Source of the DNA: an uncultured Caryophanales bacterium
GTDB taxonomy: Bacteria > Bacillota_I > Bacilli_A > RFN20 > CAG-826
NCBI GenBank assembly: GCA_946409515.1
Contig: CAMJWS010000005.1
Location: forward strand, 60,308-124,307
Direction of reading: 5' to 3'
DNA length: 64,000 bases
The position numbers were made by a program, and so were the translations under genes. Below the pieces are notes generated by a model. The model had not been told where the DNA came from and did no database searches. It saw nothing but the letters and a program-made list of their open reading frames with translations. Positions 52,584 through 61,900 of the stretch are shown here, one piece after another (positions within the stretch are counted from its first letter, which is position 1; each line of letters opens with the position of its first letter).

Positions 52584-53921
52584 ATGGCAGACAAATCAAA
52601 ATATTTAGACAACCTAAATAATATTTTTAACGAAATACACGAAAATCTGACAACCATCAGGAATTATATCGCTTGCTTTTATAAGATTTGCGTTGACAAG
52701 ATAACAGAATATGAACCAAACAAGAAATTTGAGGAAGATGCTTTTAATTCAATACGCGATTTATTTGATAAAGCGATTAAAGACGAGCTGGAAATCAGCC
52801 AACAAATGATTATTGCGAAGATGGACGAACTTGTCGAAAAGCACCATATAGACATAAAAGACTTCAGGGCTAAGCAAGCTGAACAAATAGCTAATGGTAC
52901 TAAACTAGGCATTGAACTCGACGGAATTGCTGAAAAATTTGATTTTTATGTTAAGTCACAAAAACTTTTGCTTGTTAACGGACTGGAGAATATGGTTACT
53001 TCGTTTGAAGATTTCCTGTCTAATATTTTTGTCTGCCACTATGATCAGTATGATGGCATGCTAGATGGAAAAACGATAACTCTTAAAGAGATTAAATCTC
53101 TTTCGTCGGTCGAAGATATTAAGAAAGCAGTCATTTCAAATGAGGTTGAAAGGTTGCTACACCAGAGTATTGAACAGTTGTTTGACGATATAATGAAAAA
53201 ATCGTTCAAATTGAATTTAAATTACTTCAACCATAACAAAACGTTGTTTTTAGAAATCTTCTACAGAAGAAACATCTTTATTCACAACAAAGGAATCGTC
53301 AATGGCACCTACATCAACAATTCAAAGAATCCTTACAACTTAGAACTTGACAAATACGCGGCAATTGATGTCGAGTATCTCTATAATGCTGCAAGCATGT
53401 TTCTTTTGGTTGCGGCCGAAATTGTTACAGAAATTGTATCGAGATTAAAAATCGATCCAGGTGAATACAAAGAAGAAAATAGCATGATCGAAAAAATAGC
53501 ATTTCATAATTATTTGTGCAGAGAGGATTGGAATTTTGCTCAAGAGTTCTATGAAATATTATCCATGAATAAACATCTAACCGCCTTGAGTTTAGACATG
53601 TACCGTTTAAATATTATGCTGTGCAAAAAGAAAAAAGGCGAATTATCGGTTGAAGAAATTAAAAAAGAAAAATGGGACAATAAAATGCCTATTCTAAAAA
53701 TCGGATACTACGCGCTGATTGAGGAATATGGAGAAATGGAAACAACCATCATTCAATATAAGAGTGATGAGGATAACGCTGTTGGAACAAACGATCTTAG
53801 AAAATGGCCGATCTTCACTGATTATCGTTGCAATGAAAAAGAACGCTTTGAAAAGCTTGTTAAGCGGTTGACTCCAAAGCAAAGAACGAGAGCAAAGAAA
53901 GCAAAAAGAATTGACAACTAG
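52584..53921 (+). CDS. HEPN-domain protein
   Basis: GGAG at 52573 selects the ATG at 52584, giving 445 residues; a GTG at 52542 is not needed. A helical N-terminal part (about 1-120) precedes a HEPN domain in which FYRRNIFIHNKGIVNG holds R-x4-H (R229 to H234), a well-formed HEPN motif with the usual N after H. VNGLENMVTSFEDFLS marks the preceding helix. The C-terminal third (about 300-445) is helical and may be TPR-like. HEPN proteins of this type are RNases in abortive infection. It is the last intact gene in the island, closed by a terminator. Confidence 0.82.
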   Translation: MADKSKYLDNLNNIFNEIHENLTTIRNYIACFYKICVDKITEYEPNKKFEEDAFNSIRDLFDKAIKDELEISQQMIIAKMDELVEKHHIDIKDFRAKQAEQIANGTKLGIELDGIAEKFDFYVKSQKLLLVNGLENMVTSFEDFLSNIFVCHYDQYDGMLDGKTITLKEIKSLSSVEDIKKAVISNEVERLLHQSIEQLFDDIMKKSFKLNLNYFNHNKTLFLEIFYRRNIFIHNKGIVNGTYINNSKNPYNLELDKYAAIDVEYLYNAASMFLLVAAEIVTEIVSRLKIDPGEYKEENSMIEKIAFHNYLCREDWNFAQEFYEILSMNKHLTALSLDMYRLNIMLCKKKKGELSVEEIKKEKWDNKMPILKIGYYALIEEYGEMETTIIQYKSDEDNAVGTNDLRKWPIFTDYRCNEKERFEKLVKRLTPKQRTRAKKAKRIDN

Positions 53922-54002
53922 AGTGCATGTTTTGTATCATATTTTCGAGGAAAAAAATATGCCTGTAAGAGATTAATGATTTACAAAAAAATCACAAATA
54001 AT

Positions 54003-54027
54003 AACCGGCGAAATTAGCCGGTTTTTT
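54003..54027 (+). terminator. terminator after the HEPN gene
   Basis: AACCGGC (54003-54009) and GCCGGTT (54017-54023) form a 7-bp stem with loop GAAATTA, followed by a T tract. Confidence 0.85.
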
Positions 54028-54047
54028 GTTTGCTTCAGTTTTAATTA

Positions 54048-54606
54048 CTAAAACACTTCAGATGTCTCTATATCGTATATCATTGATTCGATAGTTCCCT
54101 CGTAGTTAGGGAACTTTTCTTTTAGATAATCTACTTCACAGAGGCTATTTATTTTAGTGGCTGTTAGTTCGTTAGGAATAATAGCGATGTTCTTTCTAAT
54201 TCTATTTAATATTGGATCTAGATATTTACCTTGTTCATTTTTAATAGCAGCGTGTATTGCTTCACACCCAGCGTCAGTGAATCAATGCTCCTATTTCAGC
54301 ATTAATGCTACTAGTTGCGAGGTCTATTCTTGCATCTAGATACTCAAAATCAATATCCCACTTGTTCGATTCGGCTGCTAATAGTGATGCAAAATCTTCC
54401 AAAGCTTCCTTGATTGCCTTTTTGTCATAATTGTCAATACGGCCAGTTTCGTATAGTGCGGTTGCGTATCTTTTCACATCTTCCACGTTGTGGTCTTTTT
54501 CTTTTTTGGAGAATGTTAGGTTATAAAGAACCATAACTCTTTCAAAGAATGAGATGTAATGTTCCTTAACTTCGGAAACAGTTAAATGTTTTTTTCGGTT
54601 TGACAT
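54048..54606 (-). pseudogene. frameshifted gene of about 185 codons
   Basis: The first part (54606 down to about 54280) codes MSNRKKHLTVSEVKEHY to SSINAEIGALI and then meets a stop at 54274. The next frame is open from 54281 to the stop at 54048 and continues sensibly with DAGCEAIHAAIKNEQGKYLD to SMIYDIETSEVF. A one-base insertion around 54274-54282 explains the break; removing one base gives a soluble, mostly helical protein of 185 residues. I do not recognise the family. It could be a real pseudogene, a programmed shift (no slippery run is visible) or a sequencing error. A ribosome binding site (AAGGAG) lies upstream. Confidence 0.7.
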
Positions 54607-54751
54607 AGTGTACTCCTTCGCATAATTGCGTATGACGGCTATTCATGCCGCCAGATATTCTTTTTAGTACTGGCTCTAACTATGGAAACCACCTTTAGTA
54701 TATATCAATCTTTTTATTTACTAATCATATATTTTTGCTTATTATATTTGC

Positions 54752-55444
54752 ATGGCTAAAAATAATGCCGATAACAACAAAGAAAATAAGAAATCGCTTA
54801 TCAAGAAAGTACTAGCGGCATTCGTCATTATAGATATTATCATTGGAGTGGTATTTCTTATTTGCTATTTCAATGGTTGTAACCCATTTAAAAAGAATAC
54901 GTCTTCTTCAACATCATCAGTTGTTGATACCACTGATTATCAACTAGTAGATACCAACCTTAAGAAAATAGTGGAACATCAAATGGAATTAGATGGTTTT
55001 GAAGATGAACCTATTCAATCTGTAGTAGCGGTTACCTACGTACTAAGAGATGGCAATACTGGTTTTAATTTGATGATCAGCGCTATTTCGTCTTCTTATT
55101 TATACAATTTAAAAGTTGAAGGTGTGCAGTACAAAGAAGGTACTGATACTGTAGTATCGTACCTACTTTGTAATAATGAGATTGAAGGCGCGACAAACCT
55201 CTATAGAGAACAGATTACTGGTGAACATGTTTTAGTTCCTACAGGTAGATACATTATTAGTGTTCCTATTTCTGGTACAACTGAACATAAAACAGGTTAT
55301 GAACTTATTGATAATAATTTCCATGTCCGTCAATTAATAGGATATAGCAATAATAGCAGTGGCGAATTTAACGGTTATCAAACAGTTGTCTTTGAAGAAG
55401 GTCAGCCTTTTTATAATTACTATCGTTACCTATTAGATAGATAA
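54752..55444 (+). CDS. single-pass membrane-anchored protein
   Basis: A 230-residue protein with an uncleaved N-terminal helix (about 19-42) after a Lys/Asn-rich head, then a short Ser/Thr linker (SSSTSS) and an extracellular domain of about 175 residues. The cysteine after the helix (NGC) is not in a good lipobox. TATTATATT lies 6-9 nt before the ATG and there is no ribosome binding site. No known family. Confidence 0.75.
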   Translation: MAKNNADNNKENKKSLIKKVLAAFVIIDIIIGVVFLICYFNGCNPFKKNTSSSTSSVVDTTDYQLVDTNLKKIVEHQMELDGFEDEPIQSVVAVTYVLRDGNTGFNLMISAISSSYLYNLKVEGVQYKEGTDTVVSYLLCNNEIEGATNLYREQITGEHVLVPTGRYIISVPISGTTEHKTGYELIDNNFHVRQLIGYSNNSSGEFNGYQTVVFEEGQPFYNYYRYLLDR

Positions 55445-55532
55445 TAATTTTCGATTGCTTCTAGAAAGTTTACTAATTTCAATTTGCAGATTAATTAGTG
55501 TTTTGATATATTCGTAAACAGAGAGAAAGATT

Positions 55533-56630
55533 ATGAATATTTTAAGTAAATTGGTGGTGCCAACCATTTTGGCATCTTTGATTTTGACATCATGTAAAGG
55601 CAACGAAGTTACTTTTGTTGTACCTTCAAAAGAAGAAGGGAAAATGCAAATCCATTCCGCGGTACAAAGAGTGTTCCTTAACGGACCTCTTGATGACATC
55701 AACCTCTATGTTAGAGGAGCGGAAGAATTATCTAGACCACAAGATATTACATTCACGTGGGACGAGAAGTATCAAGACTGTACAGTCTATCTATCAGAAG
55801 ATGAAGGCTATAGTAATAGTGTGGCCACTCATGTAACAAGAAATAAAGTGGGCTTTAATAACTTAAAGATTGGCACTACATACTACTTCTATGTTGATGC
55901 ACCAGATGATGGCATCATCTATGAAGATAGCTTTACTACTTCTAGTGAGATTATCAGAAATATGTATATCTCTGGAGTCACTAATGCGAGAGACTTAGGG
56001 GGATACCCAATACAAGATAATAAAACACTTAACCAAGGCGTTATATATCGTACGAGCAAATTAAATGACGACGATGAAGAAGAAGTCAGTGTTAGAATCT
56101 CAGATAGAGGTATTAACACGATGCTTAAAACCATGAAAGTTAAAACTGAAATAGATTTAAGAAGAACCGATAATAATGAAGTCGGTGGTCTAAAAGAAGG
56201 CACAAGTGTCTTAGGTAAAAGTGTTAAATACTATCAATGCCCAATGGACTACAATCAAGACTACGTTGGTGGAGAAGATAATGATACTTCTTTAAGAAAG
56301 GTTTTTTCTATCTTAGGTAATAAAGATAACTATCCTTTGTTCTTCCACTGCTCAATAGGCACTGATAGAACAGGATATGTAGCCCACCTAATAAACGCGA
56401 TGTTAGGCGTAAAAGAAGAACACCTATGGAGAGACTACTTATTCTCAAACTTCGCTAATATCGGCGGAAAACGTAGTAGAAGCACAATTGAAAATAGTTA
56501 TCCAAAGCTCATCAAAGAACAAGAAGGTAAAACATATCAAGAAAAAGCCACTAAGTTCTTATTAGATAAAGGCGTTAAACAAAGCGAACTAGACGTCATT
56601 AAGGAAATGATGATTCCTGCTGGCGCATAA
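55533..56630 (+). CDS. secreted tyrosine-phosphatase lipoprotein
   Basis: A 365-residue lipoprotein (lipobox TSC, Cys21). A fibronectin-like part (about 40-145) comes before a Y_phosphatase3-type domain: VTNARDLGGYPI, YRTSKL, TEIDLRR, and the P-loop HCSIGTDRTGY with catalytic Cys273 and Arg279 (C-x5-R complete). Such enzymes dephosphorylate proteins or lipids; on the outside of the cell they may act on host or surface phosphates. AGAGAAAG precedes the start. Confidence 0.9.
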   Translation: MNILSKLVVPTILASLILTSCKGNEVTFVVPSKEEGKMQIHSAVQRVFLNGPLDDINLYVRGAEELSRPQDITFTWDEKYQDCTVYLSEDEGYSNSVATHVTRNKVGFNNLKIGTTYYFYVDAPDDGIIYEDSFTTSSEIIRNMYISGVTNARDLGGYPIQDNKTLNQGVIYRTSKLNDDDEEEVSVRISDRGINTMLKTMKVKTEIDLRRTDNNEVGGLKEGTSVLGKSVKYYQCPMDYNQDYVGGEDNDTSLRKVFSILGNKDNYPLFFHCSIGTDRTGYVAHLINAMLGVKEEHLWRDYLFSNFANIGGKRSRSTIENSYPKLIKEQEGKTYQEKATKFLLDKGVKQSELDVIKEMMIPAGA

Positions 56631-56631
56631 G

Positions 56632-56665
56632 AAAAAGGAAGCCATCGATTTGGCTTCCTATTTTT
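56632..56665. terminator. bidirectional terminator
   Basis: AGGAAGCC (56636-56643) and GGCTTCCT (56652-56659) pair perfectly around ATCGATTT, with A-run and T-run flanks. It lies between the phosphatase and the convergent esterase gene. Confidence 0.88.
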
Positions 56666-57580
56666 CTATTCAACTGGTTCTAAGAACTTTTCAAATTGTT
56701 CAGCGAATAAGTTTCCTAATAAGACTTGTGATTCTGTATCGTAGTGAGCGGTATCAACTTCTCCAAATGGTTCTTGATCTGTATGCATACCCGCTTCAAT
56801 AGTGTCGATATAGAAGTTATTATCACTATCGTTAGCGAATTGTTCTTTAGCCTCGTTTACTTTACGGTAATACTGCCACTCAGGGGAGTTATTGATACCA
56901 GCATCGATAAATGCCATATCTTTATTACCAGAAAGTTCCTTAAGGTCTGTTCTAACATTACCAACGAATTCTTTTAGATTGTCATAATATTCATCATAAT
57001 AGCCAGGATAGGAATCGCCTTCACCTTGCATCCAACAGAAGGCCTTAATAGTAGGGGCATATCCCTTACCTTTTAAGTTATTCATTTGTAGTTTCACATA
57101 TTCAATGAATCTGTTATACATTGGGGAGTTTCTTTTAGCCCAGTCATCTTTTAAGTTAGAAGCACCACAGGCATATTTAATTAAGAATAATTTACCAGCG
57201 TATTTTTCATGCATTCTTTCAGCGATACCGATTTCAGGACCAAATGTCGCTTGGCTATTACCTTGACCTAACATAACCTTAACAAAGTCATTATCTTTAG
57301 ACTTATTTTGAGAGTAGAAATAGGAACTATTATCTTCTCTTACATCTTTTGTCCAACAGTCATAGGCTATTTGGATGTCTGGATACCCTTTCATATATTC
57401 AGATTCTTTTGTTGAACCCATACTTCTTTTTAAACATTTAATATGGGTACAACCAACCGCATTACTTTGACCAGAGATAACGACAACATCAACAGGCTTA
57501 GGTTCTTTAGGCGTGTTGTTGCATCCCATAGCGGAAAGCGCTATTGGGGATAATAGGAATAATTTTAAGATGTTTTTCAT
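56666..57580 (-). CDS. sialate O-acetylesterase-like lipoprotein
   Basis: A 304-residue lipoprotein (lipobox MGC, Cys20). VVISGQSNAVG carries the nucleophile Ser39 in the GQSN block of the SASA/CE6-type SGNH family. CWMQGEGDSY gives the second conserved block, and DTAHYDTESQVLLG near the end provides the likely catalytic His. The enzyme would remove acetyl groups from sialic acids or other sugars at the cell surface. It is divergent from the SGNH gene at 57674, with two TTTTAGTAAAC sites in between. Confidence 0.88.
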   Translation of the reverse strand: MKNILKLFLLSPIALSAMGCNNTPKEPKPVDVVVISGQSNAVGCTHIKCLKRSMGSTKESEYMKGYPDIQIAYDCWTKDVREDNSSYFYSQNKSKDNDFVKVMLGQGNSQATFGPEIGIAERMHEKYAGKLFLIKYACGASNLKDDWAKRNSPMYNRFIEYVKLQMNNLKGKGYAPTIKAFCWMQGEGDSYPGYYDEYYDNLKEFVGNVRTDLKELSGNKDMAFIDAGINNSPEWQYYRKVNEAKEQFANDSDNNFYIDTIEAGMHTDQEPFGEVDTAHYDTESQVLLGNLFAEQFEKFLEPVE

Positions 57581-57602
57581 ACATTATTATAATAATCCAA
57601 TG

Positions 57603-57633
57603 TTTTAGTAAACTTTTATTTATTTTAGTAAAC
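57603..57633 (+). promoter_or_regulatory. two TTTTAGTAAAC direct repeats between divergent esterase genes
   Basis: Perfect 11-mers at 57603-57613 and 57623-57633 are exactly 20 nt apart, two helical turns. The same word occurs at 23868, and TTTAGTAAAC with inverted GTTTAC at 58775-58800. This is a likely regulator binding site for glycan genes. Confidence 0.55.
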
Positions 57634-57673
57634 AAGGTTTATTAGAGTTGCGCTTTCCCTCTTACACGATACA

Positions 57674-58648
57674 ATGAATTTAATGATAGATTTGTTTAAT
57701 ACCCATATCAATGGACGATATCTTTTTAAAGATAACATCCTTTATCTCTATAATGGTGGCTCTTCTTTATCTTTTAAGATGAATGGAGATGCTTTTGTTG
57801 TTTATTTAGAACATATTCCTTCTCCAGGATATTTCTATATCATCATTGATAGAGACTATGAGAATAAGATAAAAGTCTTAAATGAAAGTGGTGTCTATCA
57901 GTATAAGTTTGAAGAAAAAAGTATTCATTATATCGATATTATTAAGGCTAATGAGGCTAATGATAACGCTCTTGCTATTAAGGATATTATTGTTAATGGT
58001 GAGCTATATCGTTATGACCATGTCTATTATAAAAAAGTCAAAGTATATGGTGACTCAACAGTCGCTGGTTTTGGTATTTTAGGCCATAGTGAAGATCCAT
58101 CAATTCATATCTCAGATTCCGTTGAAGATTTTGTTTATCACGCCTTATATGAATTAGATATGGAAGTGGATATATTTTCTGCTTCTGGATGGGGTTTAAC
58201 TTTCTCTAGTTATACCGATCCTAAGAATATTGGTATTATCGATTTTATTGATAAAGTCAAAGTAAATTCAAATGTTGATAATCAAGATGTCCTTAAAGAA
58301 GATATCTTAATTATTTCATTAGGCTGTAATGATAATTCCTATATCCAAGAAGATAAAAACTTAAGAGATACAAGAATCAATTATTTTATAAGACAATATC
58401 AAGCGCTTATCGATTATGAATTAAGAAATAATAAAGATCTAAAAATACTGATGGTTTATGGCACTTTAAAGGAAGAAAATGCCTACTATTTATATGAAGA
58501 AACATATGAATATTTAAAACCTTTATATAAAAATTTATATATCCATCGATTTAACGGGGATAATACAGCGATCAGTAACCATGCTTATGTTACCGCTCAC
58601 AAACGGATGAGTGAAGAGCTAAAAGCGGTCATTAAAGAGATTATTTAA
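57674..58648 (+). CDS. SGNH-hydrolase esterase, CE2-like
   Basis: A cytoplasmic-type protein of 324 residues with no signal peptide. An N-terminal jelly-roll-like part (about 1-115, SLSFKMNGDAFVVYLEH) precedes an SGNH domain: VYGDSTVAGFG with the nucleophile Ser near residue 127, SASGWGL, LGCNDNSYI, and SNHAYVTAH holding the catalytic His. Layout and length fit CE2-type deacetylases. TACAAT (57670-57675) overlaps the first ATG and would suit a leaderless start at the second ATG (57683), so the true start may be there. It shares a divergent promoter with the sialate-esterase-like gene. Confidence 0.83.
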   Translation: MNLMIDLFNTHINGRYLFKDNILYLYNGGSSLSFKMNGDAFVVYLEHIPSPGYFYIIIDRDYENKIKVLNESGVYQYKFEEKSIHYIDIIKANEANDNALAIKDIIVNGELYRYDHVYYKKVKVYGDSTVAGFGILGHSEDPSIHISDSVEDFVYHALYELDMEVDIFSASGWGLTFSSYTDPKNIGIIDFIDKVKVNSNVDNQDVLKEDILIISLGCNDNSYIQEDKNLRDTRINYFIRQYQALIDYELRNNKDLKILMVYGTLKEENAYYLYEETYEYLKPLYKNLYIHRFNGDNTAISNHAYVTAHKRMSEELKAVIKEII

Positions 58649-58650
58649 AT

Positions 58651-58697
58651 GCCCTTAAATAAACAGGAAAAACAAAAAGTTTACTTAGGGCTTTTTA
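58651..58697 (+). terminator. terminator after the SGNH gene
   Basis: GCCCTTAAATAAAC (58651-58664) pairs with GTTTACTTAGGGC (58679-58691) apart from a bulge and a mismatch; CTTTTTAT follows. Confidence 0.75.
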
Positions 58698-58774
58698 TAT
58701 ATCCTTAATTTAGATTAATTCTATTTATATTTATTATTTATTTATCATTATTAGATATATTAATGTTTATAAAA

Positions 58775-58822
58775 TTTAGTAAACATTTCTAAAAGTTTAC
58801 AAAAAACATCCTAAAGTTTATC
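58775..58822 (+). promoter_or_regulatory. TTTAGTAAAC-type operator cluster
   Basis: TTTAGTAAAC (58775-58784) is followed by AAAAGTTTAC (58791-58800), an inverted half-site, and CTAAAGTTTATC (58811-58822). It lies about 100-150 nt before the CBM lipoprotein gene and matches the sites at 57603-57633. Confidence 0.45.
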
Positions 58823-58870
58823 AGTTTTTACTTTTTTATGTCTTTAATCGTGCATTATAATGCAATTGTC

Positions 58871-58909
58871 AAGGAGTGAAAAACTCCCTTACATATTTGC
58901 ATAATGCAA
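58871..58909 (+). promoter_or_regulatory. two small hairpins in the leader of the CBM lipoprotein gene
   Basis: AAGGAGT/ACTCCCTT (58871-58890, one bulge) and the perfect TTGCAT-A-ATGCAA (58897-58909) lie directly before the ribosome binding site GGAAGG. ACTCCCTT could also pair with the true ribosome binding site, as ACTCCCTT does upstream of the gene at 8009. Confidence 0.4.
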
Positions 58910-58923
58910 GGAAGGAAAATCTT

Positions 58924-61900
58924 ATGAATAATAAGAAAAAAATTGCTTTTCTAACGCTTGCTATGACTATGGGTATGGTTTTAGGTGCTTGTAATCCAAG
59001 TGTCGCTCCATCAAGTAGTAATAATCCAAGCTCAGGATCAGCTGATACTTCTTCAACAGTAGAACCTAGCACTAGCTCATCTAGTAGTAGTGAAAGTAAA
59101 CCATCTAGTAGTTCTTCTGATACTAGCAAACCAAGTAGTTCTAGTACACAACCAAGTAGTTCTAGCTCATCCTCTACATCATCTCCTGCTAGCTCATCTA
59201 GTAGCAGTTCCAGTTCTGTTGCCCCAACTGCTGTTAGCCTTGCCGTCAACCTAGACAATGTTAAAACAGCTTATACTCGTGGCGACAAATTAAACTTAAC
59301 AGGTTTAGTGGTCAACGCTACTTTCTCTGATGGTACTAGTAGAGCGGTCCATAGCTACACAACCGATCCTGCTAATGGCACAGTATTAAATGAAGTTGGC
59401 GAAAAAGACATCGTGGTCACTTATAAAGAAGCCACCACATCATTCAAAGTCACAGTCGCCTCTAAAAAGTTCGCAGTCAAATTCGTCGTTGATGGTGTTG
59501 AAGTCCAAACTGGTGAAGTCGAAGAAGGTCAAACCGCTTCTTATACCGGTGAAACACCAACAAAGGCGCCTGACGCTAATGCAGTCAAATACAGATTTAA
59601 AGGCTGGGATAAAGATTTAGCTCAACCAATTACTGCTGATACAACATTCACCGCACAGTTCGCTGAATATGCTGCCGAAGTGATGGTCGATGATTTCGAA
59701 TCATACACATCTAATGGCGAAATGATGGATGCCAACTGGGTCGCAATTGGTTGGAAAGATAATGGTTGGTCTGAAGAAACTAGTGCAGCTGTTTCATTAG
59801 GCACAAACTCAGTCGAAGGTAATAAAGCCTTAAGACTTGACGCTTGGAGAAACGGCTCATATTACAAAATAGGTAAGAAGTTCCCAACTAATACTTTCGA
59901 TAAATCTGTCAACGCGATGAAGTTCAGATTAATGGTTCCAGCAAACTGCGATATCCAAGTTATCTTATATGCTTCTTGCGAGATTGATGGCACACTACAA
60001 AGCCCAGCTTTCTATTATCCACTTACATCACAATCAAGTGAGTATGTTGAATATACGCTTCCATTAAATGATGCTGCTTGGGATCTTTGGAATAAACACG
60101 AAGGTAAATCAATTGCCTCTGTTGCTGATTGGACAGGTATTCATCAAGATGACTTAATGTCCTATCTCACAAAGATTGAAATTTCTATCAAAGGAACAGT
60201 CGATGGTAACTTACCATATTTCGGTTTTTTAGATTCCTTAAAATTTGTTACTCTTGATAACCCAGCAAAAGCTGAAGTCGAAACAATGGGTCAATACACC
60301 AAATATACAGGCTTATTAAACACTGGTAATACCGTTAAAGTCGAATTAGGCGCTAATGGTGCAGCAACAGCGACAGTTATCGATATGGAAACACCAATGG
60401 AAATTCCAGGTAACGTCACAATTGATGCTAATAAGAATATGACATTCACATCAGCCAATGCTGGTGCCACATTAGTTTATAAAGCCCAATTAAAGAACGG
60501 TGGTCAATCCATGAAGTTCGTTGAAGCTAGTGGTGCTCTCGCTAGCGCAGTCACTGGTGTTGATCTCAACGCTGTTCAAGTCGTTGATAACTTCGAACAA
60601 TACACCGAAGACGGTAAATCTTATTGTCAAAAATATACAATCGATCAAAGAAGTGGTTGCCGTGGTGCTTATTATTCTGAATATTGGAACGATAAAAACA
60701 CAACAACATCTCCTTGGGGCGGAAATAAATGGAATCTTATGGACGATGAAGGCGACCAACTCAAGCTTATGACAGGTGGTGGTCATTCTGGCGATAAATA
60801 CGTTTCCATGATGAGCTCAAAGAGCAATGGTATGAGATATATGCAATGGGGCTTATTTGATGGCACAGCGGAAAGAAACAATTTCCGTGGTTCCACATTC
60901 AGCTTCTGGGCCAAGACAAATGGTTTAGTTAAGAAAATCTTAGTTAACTTCTATTCTCAAAGTGCTCCAACTAACGAAACAAGAAACCAAAACGTTAAGC
61001 AAGTAACATTTACTGAAACAGCGGCTATTGGCGAATGGAAACATTATGAAATAGCTCTTAACGATAAACTTACATATTACGGCTATATGATTTATCTTGA
61101 TGCCAACTGGACAGCTGACTCTTATTTATTCATCGATGATGTTGAAGTCTATACCGCTAATCCATATGCAACATATGTTCCAGAAGTTCCTCCAGTTGAA
61201 AACAAAGCATTAGTTCCTGGTAACGCTTACTTAGGTAAAATTGGTGGCTTAATCAACGCTACTCTTAGAATTAAGAGTGATACAGAAGTGACATTAGCCG
61301 CTCCTGGTATGGCAATGGAACTTAATGGTACATATACCATTGCTGAAGATGAATTAACAATGGTCGTTGGTGGTGCAACATATAAAGCAACAATTTCTGA
61401 AGATTTAGATAAATTAACATTCGTTTCAGTCGAAGGTTCTGGCCAAGTTGCTGGTGCTCTCAATAATTTAAGTTTTGATATCATCCGTGGTGATAATGTT
61501 GAATCTTATGCAGAAACCGGTAGAACCATTAAGAAGGGTGATGAAGATGAATCCAAGAACTGTGGTTCAAGTGGTGCATTCTACATTGATATGTATAAAG
61601 GTGACACTAATGTGTCATCCCCAGTTGGTGGAAGCAAATGGGATTTAACGGGTTCCGGTGCTGGTGCCGCTTTAAATAAAGAAGACGCTGCTGAAGGTTC
61701 TCAATCCTTAAAACTCTTAAATAGCCAATATGGCAATATGAGATACATTCAATGGGGTCTTTATAAAGGTACCGCTAAACCAATGACTGGCATGACAAGT
61801 TTCTCTCTCTATTTGAAAAACTATAGTGCCGACACTGCTCAAAAAGTCACTATTATGGCTTACAAAGTCCAAAAAGTCGACAGCGCTCATCAAGGTGCTG

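Noticed and set aside
53922..54000. A small gene starting at the ATG near 53959 with CGAGG before it
   Set aside because: It codes only five residues before a stop; nothing supports it.
43302..54606. A prophage
   Set aside because: No capsid, terminase, portal, tail or integrase genes are visible. The small holin-like proteins alone are not enough.
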